64,000 bases of DNA from Apostichopus japonicus (taxonomy: Eukaryota; Echinodermata; Holothuroidea; Aspidochirotida; Stichopodidae): contig NC_092575.1 in assembly GCF_037975245.1 (NCBI RefSeq), positions 8,836,001 through 8,900,000 of the forward strand, in the 5' to 3' direction. A program made the position numbers and the translations under genes. Positions 57,511 to 64,000 of the stretch are shown in pieces; the first letter of the stretch is position 1, and every line of letters begins with the position of its first letter. The notes under the pieces are model-generated. The model saw only the letters and a program-made list of their open reading frames with translations, was not told where the DNA came from and did no database searches.

Positions 57511-59116
57511 GTGCGGAACCGATCAATGGAATGTGCGGTACCGATTAATCGAATGTGCGGTACCGATCAATCGAGTGTTCGGCACCGATCAATCGAATGT
57601 GCGGAACCGATCAATCGCCTGTGAAGTACCTATCAATCAAAATTCGGTACCGATCAATCGATAATTCGGTGACGGTCAATCAAATGTGCGATTCTGATCA
57701 ATCGAATGTGCGGTACCTATCAATCAAGCGAATGTGCGGTACCGATGAAGCGAATGTTCGGTACCGATGAATCGTATGTTCGGAACCTATCAATCGAATG
57801 TTTAGCATCGATCAATCGAATGTGCGGTACCGATCAATCGAATATGCGGTACCGATCAATCGAATTTGCTGTACCTATCAATCGAATGTGCAGTTCCGAT
57901 CAATCGAATATGCAGTACCGATCAATCGAATGTTCGGTACCGATCAATCGATAGTTCGGTACCGATCAATCGAATGTTCGGTACCGATCAATCGAATGTG
58001 CGGTACCGATCAATAGATAGTTCGGTTCCGATCAATCGATTGTTCGTCACTGATCAATCGAATGTGCAGTACTGATCAATCGAATGTACGCTATCGATCA
58101 ATCGAATGTTTGGTGCCGATAAATCGAATTTGCGGAACCGAACAATCGAATGTTTGGTACCGATGAATCGAATGTGCGGTACCGATGAATCGTATGTTCG
58201 GTACCGATTAATCGAGTGTGCGGAACCGATCAATCCAATGTGCGGTACCGATCAATCATAAGTTCGGTTCTGATCAATCCAATGTGCGGTATATGGATCA
58301 ATAGATAGTTCGGTTCCGATCAATCGAATGTTCGGTACCGATCAATCGAATGTGCGATACCTATCAATCGAATGTGCAGTACCTATCAATCGAATGTGCG
58401 GTATCGATCATTCGAATGTTTGGTTCCGATCAATCGAATGTGCAGTACCTATCAATCGAATGTGCAGTACCGATCAATCGAATGTGCGGTTCTGATCAAT
58501 CGTATGTACGGTACCGATCAATCGAATGTGCAGTACCGATCAATCTAGTGTTCGGCACCGATCAATCGAATGTGCGATACCGATCAATCGAATATTCGGT
58601 ACCGATCAATCGAATGTGCGGTACCGATCCATCGAATGTTCGGTACGATCAATCGAATGTTCGGTACGATCAATCGAATGTGCGTTACCGATCAATCAAA
58701 TGTTCGTTTCCGATCATTCGAATGTTCGGTACGATCAATCGAATGTGCGGTACCGATCAATCGAATGTTCGTTACCGATCCATCGAATGTTCGGTACGAT
58801 CAATCGAATGTTCGGTAAGATCAATCATATGTGCGTTACCGATCAATCGAATGTTCGTTTCCGATCAATCGAATGTGCAGTAGCTATCAATCGAATGTGC
58901 GGTACCGATCAATCGAATGTGCGGTTCTGATCAATCGTATGTACGGTACCGATCAATCGAATGTGCAGTACCGATCAATCTAGTGTTCGGCACCGATCAA
59001 TCGAATGTGCGGAACCGATCAATCGCATGTGAAGTACCTATCAATCAAAATTCGGTACCGATCAATCGATAATTCGGTTACGATCAATCGAATGTGCGAT
59101 TCTGATCAATCGAATG
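57511..59116. repeat. Domain B higher-order repeat, copy 3 (partial)
   Basis: It matches the first part of copies 1 and 2. About 180 bp of extra sequence (near 57,709-57,889) resembles later parts of the unit and carries an off-register join CTATCAATCAAGCG. Similarity ends near 59,116, just where copies 1 and 2 enter the domain A-type block. Confidence 0.87.
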
Positions 59117-60625
59117 TGCGGTACCTATCTATCAAATGTGCGGTACCGATGAATCGAATGTTCGTTACCGATCAATTGAATGTTCGGTACCGATCAATCG
59201 AATGTTTGTCACTGATCAATCATATGTGCGATAACGATAAATATAACGTGCGGTACCGATCAATCGAATGTTCGGTGCCGATCAATAGAATATGCGGTAC
59301 CGATCAATCGAATATGCGAAACCGATCAATCGAATGTTCGGTACCGATCAATCGATTGTGCGGTACCGATCAATCGAACGTGCGGTACCCATGAATCGAA
59401 TGTTCGTTACCGATCAATTGAATTTGCGGTACCGATCAATCGAATGTGCGGTACCGATAAATCGAATGTGCGGTACCGAACAATCGAATGTTTGGTACCG
59501 ATGAATCGAATGTGCGGTACCGATGAATCGTATGTTCGGTACCGATCAATCGAGTGTGCGGTACCGATCAATGGAATGTGCGGTACCGATTAATCGAATG
59601 TGCGGTACCGATCAATCGAATGTTTGATACCGATCAATGGAATGTGCTGTACCCATAAATCGAATAAGCGGAATTGATCAATCGAATGTTCGGTACTGAT
59701 CAATCATATGTGCGATACCGATAAATATAATGTGCGGTACCGATCAATCGAATGTTCGGTGCCGATCAATAGAATATGCGGTACCGATCAATCGAATATG
59801 CGAAACCGATCAATCGAATGTTCGGTACCGATCAATCGATTGTGCGGTACCGATCAATCGAACGTGCGGTACCTATGAATCGAATGTTCGTTACCGATCA
59901 ATTGAATGTTCGGTACCGATCAATCGAATGTTCGTTACCGATCCATCGAATGTTCGGTACGATCAATCGAATGTTCAATACCGATCAATCAAATGTTCGG
60001 TACGATCAATCGAATGTGCGGTACCGATCAATCAAATGTTCTGTACGTTCAATCGAGTGTTCAGTACCGATCAATCAGATGTTCGGTACGATCAATCGAA
60101 TGTGCGGTACCTATGAATCGAATGTGCGGTACCGATGAATCGAATGTGCGGTATTGATCAATCGAATATTCGGTACGGATCAATCATATGTGCGATACCG
60201 TTTAATATAATGTGCGGGACCGATCAATCGAATGTTCGGTGTTGATCAATCGATTATGCGGTACCTATCAATCGAATGTTCGGTACCGATCAATCGAATG
60301 TTCGGTACCGATAAATCGAATGTGCGGTACCGATCAATCGAATGTGCCCTACCTATGAATCGAATTTTCGTTACCGATCAATCGAATGTGCGGTACCGAT
60401 CAATCGAATGTTCGGTTCCGATCAATCGAATGTGCGGTACCGATGAAATGAATGCTCGATACCAATCAATAGAAAATGTGATACCGGTCAATCGAAAATG
60501 CAGTACCGATCAATGGAATGTTCGGTACCGATCAATCGAATGTGCGGTACCGATCAATAGAATATGTGATACCGGTCAATCGAAAATGCGGTACCGATCG
60601 ATCGAACGTGCGGTACCGATCAATA
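59117..60625. repeat. Diverged right edge of the array with a 484-bp unit
   Basis: The monomers here are more varied (GATAAATATAA, GTATTGATC, CCGGTCAATCGAAAATG). The landmark CATATGTGCGATA recurs at 59,221, 59,705 and 60,185. The first spacing is 484 bp (22 x 22) and the second is 480 bp, with the third copy clearly more diverged. The last recognisable monomer ends at about 60,625 in CGGTACCGATCAAT. More divergence at the margin is what is generally expected where an array is less often homogenised. Confidence 0.85.
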
Positions 60626-60638
60626 ATTCAGGGGTCTG

Positions 60639-60957
60639 CCCGATATTCATTAGGTTCGCTATTCATAAGGGTTATTTTCATATAGTTCGTTATTCATAAC
60701 GTGCATTTTTCGATGAAAGGGTTCGTTATTCATAATGGAAATAAAGGTTCGTTATTTATAATAAAAAGGAATCATAATTCATAAGGTCCGGTATTCGTAA
60801 TGGAAAAACAAGGTTCGATATTCATAATGGGCAAAACGGTTCGATATCCATAATGGACTAAAAGTTTCGTTATTCATAATGGGACAAAGGGTTCGATATT
60901 CATCATGGAGCAAGGCTCCGTTATTCAAAATGGGAAAAAATGTTCGTTATTCATAAC
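60639..60957 (+). repeat. Left arm of foldback element
   Basis: About a dozen degenerate units with the core TTCGTTATTCATAATGG or TTCGATATTCATAATGG, separated by A-rich linkers. The clearest run, at about 60,810-60,900, has a 26-bp spacing. Confidence 0.85.
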
Positions 60958-61048
60958 AGGAGTGAGGACAAAAGACGTCCTCCATTTTCCTACCAAATTG
61001 TACGGAAACGGTATAAACTTGTATGTTTCCTAAATGGCCTTTTTCCTC
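60958..61048. other. Unique centre (loop) of foldback element
   Basis: This 91-bp spacer between the arms has no arm-type repeat. It carries two small inverted repeats of its own, GAGGAC/GTCCTC near 60,966-60,984 and GGAAAC/GTTTCC around 61,012-61,030. No gene is seen. Confidence 0.7.
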
Positions 61049-61402
61049 ATTGTGAATAATACCGAACCTTTTTGGCTAGGCCTATTAGGAATAACGGACC
61101 CTTTGTTCCATTATGAATAACGAACCTTTTTGTCTATTATGGATTACGAACCCTTTGCCCTATTATGAATATCGAACCCTTCGTCCTATTATGAATAACG
61201 AGCCTTTTTCACCATTATTAATATCGAACCCATTTACCAATTATGAACAAAGAACCTTTTTTTTCAATATGAATAACGAACCTCATGAACAATGAACATT
61301 TTTGCTCATTATGAATAGCGAACCTTATAAACAATGAACCTTATGGATGATGACCCTTATGAACAATGAACCTTATGAATATAGAACCTTATGAATATCG
61401 GG
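61049..61402 (-). repeat. Right arm of foldback element
   Basis: Tandem units with cores such as ATTATGAATAACGAACC and ATTATGAATATCGAACC, which are the reverse complement of the left-arm units. Towards the outer end the units shorten (AACAATGAACCTTATG). The arm ends at ATGAATATCGGG, the inverted match to CCCGATATTCAT at 60,639-60,650. Confidence 0.85.
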
Positions 61403-61410
61403 CTGTCACC

Positions 61411-61825
61411 AATGTTTACTATTACTATCACTTTCCGTGCTTTAAAAACGCTTATAAGAATAAGCACTTCCACTAGAAACATAACCCTTATCAAAATATA
61501 TGCCTGCCCCCATTTATGCCTGCCCGCATCAAATTTTGGAAGCTATACCACTGTACCAGAAATTATATCTAGTAGGCCTTATTTCAGAGATTGCCAATCG
61601 GAGTGGCTTAAATTTGGGTTAACAGTCATTTGGCACTTCGATTTAACCCCCATGATATATAGGCCTAGTCGAACTGGGAGCCCTAGGCTACAGTTGCTAG
61701 CCTAAGTAATACTAGTAATACACTTGTGTCTTGCCTAATTATGCTCAGATTCTTACAGTAACACATATTCAACAGTTATAGTTATGACTTTTCAGTTTTA
61801 CTTTAGTTTAGTGATTACAAATAAG
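61411..61825. other. Unique AT-rich intergenic DNA
   Basis: No gene, RNA or repeat family is recognised. A 104-codon open frame starting at 61,391 runs through it, but its first codons lie in the foldback arm, it shows no recognisable domain, and I do not call it a gene. The palindromic string CCCTAGG occurs near 61,681 and again near 62,491. Confidence 0.5.
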
Positions 61826-61834
61826 GAAATATAC
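61826..61834. other. Target-site duplication, left (GAAATATAC)
   Basis: The nine bases GAAATATAC directly precede the GGG end of the element and recur exactly after its CCC end at 62,472-62,480. Confidence 0.85.
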
Positions 61835-62471
61835 GGGTGTTACTAAAACGAATGACAATTGCGTTACACATAACGAATGACAATATGTTGTTCACACTAA
61901 AAAAATGCGTTGACTAAAACGAATGACAATAATGACAGCACAGACATTTGCTTCAACCGGATATCACAGTTCAGACTTCGTGGGTATCTAGATCTAGTAA
62001 AGTACGGACAAGATAAAAACGCACCTTATAGTAAGTGAAATTGTAAGTCTGATTTTAAAAAGTAAATTTAACGTCATTTTTCCGATATTAATTGTTAGAA
62101 ACTAACAATACTATAATCTTGAAACGGCTTCAGTTATCTTTCTTTATAAATCTACAGAGGTAAAAAGCACAGCACTCAAGCGCATTCTCACACAAAATCT
62201 TTCCCTGTGGTTTCTATCCGTAAATAACACCAAAACCCTACAACCACGTGACATGCGATTTTCCTCAAATCATTTTTGCGCAGAAAACCAATAACCGCAT
62301 TTACTCCACTCCGTTAATCATTCTATCTCCACTCAACACTGTCCTTCGTTGTCATTCGTTGTCATTCGCTGTCATTCGCTGTCATTCGCTGTCATTCGCA
62401 AATGATAATTTACCCTGTACAAAGTCAATTGTCATTCGGTCATATCGCTGTCATTCGTTTTAGCTTGTCCC
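61835..62471. mobile_element. Foldback/Mutator-like non-autonomous DNA element with 9-bp target-site duplication
   Basis: This 637-bp element is bounded by imperfect 23-nt terminal inverted repeats. The left end is GGGTGTTA then CTAAAACGAATGACA. The right end read inwards is GGGACAAG then CTAAAACGAATGACA, with the inner 15 nt perfect. It is flanked by the 9-bp direct repeat GAAATATAC. The motif AACGAATGACA is repeated inside the left end (61,847, 61,872 and 61,918), and its reverse complement is repeated inside the right end, so the subterminal regions are foldback-like. There is no transposase reading frame, so movement would depend on a source elsewhere. A 9-bp duplication is typical of Mutator-like and some foldback elements; assignment to one of these is inference. 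Confidence 0.85.
62341..62400. repeat. 10-bp tandem repeat (GTCATTCGCT) inside the element
   Basis: Six head-to-tail decamers of GTCATTCGCT type: the first reads GTCCTTCGTT, the second ends in TT and the last ends in CA. They are amplified copies of the motif TGTCATTCGTT that forms the terminal repeat of the surrounding element. Confidence 0.9.
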
Positions 62472-62480
62472 GAAATATAC
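62472..62480. other. Target-site duplication, right (GAAATATAC)
   Basis: Exact copy of 61,826-61,834, directly after the CCC end of the element. Confidence 0.85.
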
Positions 62481-62586
62481 CTGGCCTAGCCCTAGGCTGA
62501 AAGGCCCAACTGGACTATGCAGTTATATTCATATCTGTGGAATCAATTTTTTCATTGGAAATAATACCTACAAATAAACAATTAAA
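62481..62586. other. Unique spacer between two transposon-like elements
   Basis: AT-rich unique sequence with no gene or RNA recognised. Confidence 0.5.
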
Positions 62587-62594
62587 TCACTTAC
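62587..62594. other. Target-site duplication, left (TCACTTAC)
   Basis: Eight bases directly before the CAG end of the hAT-like element, repeated exactly at 63,793-63,800. Eight-base duplications are the hallmark of hAT transposition. Confidence 0.82.
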
Positions 62595-62757
62595 CAGGCG
62601 CGTAGCCAGGGGGCGAAGGGGTGATCACCGCCCCCCCCCCACCTTTGAGCATATATTTTGTATTCATGATAAGTGTTATGGGTATGATTAGCGGTGCCCT
62701 ACCCAAAATTTTGTTGTTTGTTTTGGCGTTCAATAGCGCGTATGGTGGGCGGAGCCT

Positions 62758-62831
62758 CAGCAATTGATTAACATGTGCCTTAACTCGTTACAACTAAGAC
62801 TGAACTGGATTTTCCTCTCTCCGTCTCACAG
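62758..62831 (+). repeat. 74-bp internal direct repeat, copy 1
   Basis: It starts CAGCAATTGATTAACATG and ends in a pyrimidine-rich stretch with TCTCACAG. The second copy lies 755 bp downstream in the same orientation. Copy 1 is followed by GTAAGA after the terminal AG(G), so it superficially resembles a splice acceptor next to a donor; I attach no function to this. Confidence 0.88.
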
Positions 62832-63512
62832 GTAAGATGGTGCTTAAATCCCTTTCATGTGAATATGAAAGTATTACTAGGTTGTTGATTAAATATTTGT
62901 CGTTATTAAAAGTGTTTCATTATGACGGATGGTCTATATTTGCTATCGATACATAAGAGTTAATATTCGTTATAAACGAGCTCGTCAGGTTTGCATGTAG
63001 GATATGTATGAGTTATCATGGGCCTACGTATATTCGTATAACAATTGTTTGTCGTTAAAGTTCGATTAGTGGTACAAATCATAATTTACACGAGTCATAT
63101 CAGTACAAAAGTGATTTATTTCTTGATGTTGTTAATAATAGTATAGCATATGTATCAGGATGCCGTAGATGTGACACTTTAGATAATTTCTTTGTACGTA
63201 ATGTTGCTCAGTGACCTAGCGTTATGAGTAGGCTACAGCGTGTACATTTGGTCGTTAGAACTGTCATGAGGGGTGACGTCATTGCGTAGTAACAAGAGTA
63301 GGGGATTCCCCGAAATGATCCAGATAGAAATAAGTATTTACAGCTCGCCAGATTGATTGTATTATTATGTATTGAATTATTAGAAAGATTGAGCAGGTTC
63401 AGTTTATTATTTTAAGAACTAGAAGTAGCCTTTGTTTATGCCAGGATAAAAATCCATTCAGATGCCGTATCCAAATATGCAGTTAAGTTTAAATGTGAGA
63501 CTACATATCTAT
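62832..63512. other. Interior of the hAT-like element between the direct repeats
   Basis: AT-rich, non-coding sequence without a recognisable gene or RNA. Confidence 0.5.
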
Positions 63513-63586
63513 CAGTAATTGATTAACATATGCCTTAACTCGTTACAACTAAAACTAAACTGGTTTTTCCTCTCTCTGTCTCTCAG
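63513..63586 (+). repeat. 74-bp internal direct repeat, copy 2
   Basis: It starts CAGTAATTGATTAACATA and ends in CTGTCTCTCAG. It differs from copy 1 by a handful of substitutions and no length change. The divergence suggests an old internal duplication. Confidence 0.88.
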
Positions 63587-63792
63587 TGGGATCTAGAGAT
63601 CCTGGGCTTAACATATCACTAGTAATTTCAAAATGAAAAATGCTTAGATGCAACTGGGAAGTGCCATTTCCAGCGATCTAGGAGGCATTTTCGGCCAAAA
63701 TTTTTTGCACGTTCGCGCCAACACATTGTGGCGCTACACTTAGATAGTTGGCCTACAAACTTCGCCCCCCCCCTCCCCTTGGCAGATTTCTG

Positions 63793-63800
63793 TCACTTAC
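63793..63800. other. Target-site duplication, right (TCACTTAC)
   Basis: Exact copy of 62,587-62,594, directly after the CTG end of the hAT-like element. Confidence 0.82.
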
Positions 63801-64000
63801 TCCCAAATCCTCCGTGTAACTGCAACTTGTAAGCTTTTATTGTTGGGGCTTTGGCTATTCACCCATGATTAGGATCTTCGTTGGCATCTTCCGTTAGTCT
63901 TAAATTCTTCGATCTTTTTAGAGTTAACGTAGGCTTTTCTGGGTAAACTGCTGACGACAAATATTTTACAATTATACTGTACACTTCATCAGGATCCAGC
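63801..64000. other. Unique flanking DNA at the window end
   Basis: No gene, RNA or repeat is recognised in these last 200 bases. Confidence 0.5.

Larger units (their letters stand above)
48365..59116. repeat. Satellite domain B (GATCAATCG-dominated, 4.6-kb higher-order repeat)
   Basis: From about 48,365 nearly all monomers carry GATCAATCG, and new variants become frequent: GTTCGG for GTGCGG, ACCTATCAATCG, GTGCAGTACC, GGAACCG and CGATAATTCGG. The G-to-T change in GTTCGGTACCGA extends the palindrome to TCGGTACCGA (10 bp). The domain consists of two full copies and one partial copy of a 4.55-4.6 kb unit. GATAAATCG brings plus-strand stops and is rare here, so the longest stop-free stretches in the window (242 codons, twice) lie in this domain. 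Confidence 0.9.
1..60625. repeat. 22-bp satellite DNA array, 60.6 kb, open on the left
   Basis: The whole stretch is head-to-tail copies of a 22-bp monomer, GCGGTACCGATCAATCGAAT followed by GT, about 2,750 copies, all in one orientation. The array already runs at base 1, so its left end lies outside the window. Each consensus monomer holds the palindrome CGGTACCG, the interrupted palindrome CGAT-CA-ATCG, a GATC and three CpGs. Commonest variation: C, A or T after GAT (GATCAATCG, GATAAATCG, GATTAATCG), GCGG versus GCGT, TACC versus TGCC, and GTGC versus GTTC. No unique sequence interrupts it. Open frames exist only because the consensus lacks plus-strand stops, so no coding gene is called. I do not recognise the satellite as a named family. 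Satellites of this size are usually heterochromatic (centromere, pericentromere, subtelomere), but position cannot be read from the sequence. Confidence 0.98.
60631..61410. mobile_element. Foldback-like non-autonomous DNA element (arms of inverted 26-bp repeats)
   Basis: Two arms of tandem repeats face each other around a short unique centre. The left arm repeats a unit of about 24-26 bp with the core GGTTCGATATTCATAATG; the right arm repeats its reverse complement (CATTATGAATAACGAACC type). The outer ends match: left GGGGTCTG then CCCGATATTCAT, and the right end read inwards GGTGACAG then CCCGATATTCAT. There is no transposase, and no convincing target-site duplication: the nine flanking bases AATAATTCA and AATGTTTAC agree at only five positions. 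The left flank is satellite, so that duplication may have been lost. Foldback elements of this form are known in animals; I cannot name the superfamily. Confidence 0.72.
62595..63792. mobile_element. Non-autonomous hAT-like DNA transposon (1,198 bp)
   Basis: The element starts CAGGCGCGTAGCCAGGGG. Read inwards from the right it starts CAGAAATCTGCCAAGGGG, so the imperfect inverted ends share CAG, GCCA and GGGG. Exact 8-bp duplications TCACTTAC flank it. CAG...CTG ends with 8-bp duplications are characteristic of the hAT superfamily. Both ends carry G/C homopolymer runs (C10 at 62,631-62,640; C9 at 63,765-63,773), and the left end has the palindrome GGTGATCACC (62,620-62,629). No open frame of 60 codons or more was noted inside and no transposase is seen, so it would need a transposase from elsewhere. 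It could be an internally rearranged derivative, because a 74-bp direct repeat lies inside it. Confidence 0.8.

Noticed and set aside
1-60625. Open reading frames of 60-242 codons throughout the array as genes
   Set aside because: They are products of a stop-poor 22-bp monomer, overlap one another in all plus frames, end wherever a GATAAATCG or GATTAATCG monomer falls in phase, and match no protein family.
1-60625. CRISPR array
   Set aside because: Unit length is 22 bp with no unique spacers, all units are variants of one sequence, and no cas genes are present. The flanks are eukaryotic-type DNA.
1-60625. CENP-B box
   Set aside because: The minus strand reads ATTCGATTGATCGGTA, which has TTCG, an A at the right place and CGG, but one base is missing before CGG and the last G is T. 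It does not fit the canonical 17-bp box, so any centromere protein contact would have to be of another kind.
61113-61295. 60-codon open frame in the right foldback arm
   Set aside because: It is a by-product of the ATTATGAATAACGAACC tandem repeat.
60631-61410. Classifying the first foldback element as hAT because CAGGGG begins at 60,629
   Set aside because: The other end reads GGGCTGTCACC rather than ending in CTG with matching inverted sequence, and no 8-bp duplication is present.
61391-61705. 104-codon open frame as a gene
   Set aside because: It begins inside the foldback arm, has no recognisable domain, and its composition is like the surrounding AT-rich DNA.
62248-62463. 71-codon open frame near the right end of the 637-bp element
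   Set aside because: Its repetitive part (RCHSLSFAVI) is just the translated 10-bp repeat inside the element.
62815-62838. Splice acceptor and donor (CTCACAG followed by GTAAGA) as an exon boundary
   Set aside because: Acceptor and donor are adjacent with no exon between, no coding sequence flanks them, and the related copy at 63,586 lacks the donor. Chance resemblance is likelier.

Overview
This window is eukaryotic, non-coding, repeat-dominated DNA. Positions 1 to about 60,625 are one uninterrupted satellite array with a 22-bp monomer. The last 3.4 kb is AT-rich flanking DNA carrying three non-autonomous DNA-transposon-like elements. I find no protein-coding gene, rRNA, tRNA, CRISPR array or bacterial-type feature that the sequence supports. 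The satellite, the foldback elements and a hAT-like element with a GC-rich GTAGCCAGGGGG end suggest an animal genome, perhaps a marine invertebrate. That placement is inference and weakly held.

The array. The monomer is GCGGTACCGATCAATCGAAT plus GT. It contains the 8-bp palindrome CGGTACCG, the interrupted palindrome CGAT-CA-ATCG and three CpGs. About 2,750 monomers are present and the array runs off the left edge. Two domains meet near 48,365. Domain A (1-48,364) mixes monomers with GATCAATCG, GATAAATCG and GATTAATCG. Domain B (48,365 to about 59,116) is nearly all GATCAATCG and is rich in GTTCGG and CTATCAATCG variants. A more diverged edge zone (59,117-60,625) follows.

Higher-order structure. 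Domain A is a nested patchwork of segmental duplications: shifts of 5,022, 5,836, 6,433, 4,585, 9,283, about 9,640, 12,558 and 5,583-6,175 bp, plus tandem units of 1,848, 1,028 and 702 bp. Most length differences between copies are exact multiples of 22 bp, as expected for in-register unequal exchange. Domain B is a 4.55-4.6 kb higher-order repeat in two full copies and one partial copy. The first two copies carry a 1.4-kb block of domain A type. The edge zone has a 484-bp (22 x 22) unit.

The right flank. The array stops 5 bp before a foldback element of about 780 bp (60,631-61,410) whose arms are inverted tandem repeats of about 26 bp. A second foldback-like element (61,835-62,471) has a 9-bp target-site duplication and 23-nt imperfect terminal inverted repeats. 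Its termini follow the same plan as the first element: an 8-nt cap starting with GG, then a perfect inverted repeat. A 1,198-bp non-autonomous hAT-like element (62,595-63,792) starts with CAG, ends with CTG and is flanked by the 8-bp duplication TCACTTAC.

The plus strand of the array has many open stretches of 60-242 codons. They arise because the consensus monomer has no plus-strand stop and 22 is not a multiple of 3; I do not treat them as genes. The most plausible large-scale role is (peri)centromeric, subtelomeric or other heterochromatic satellite, which the sequence alone cannot decide.
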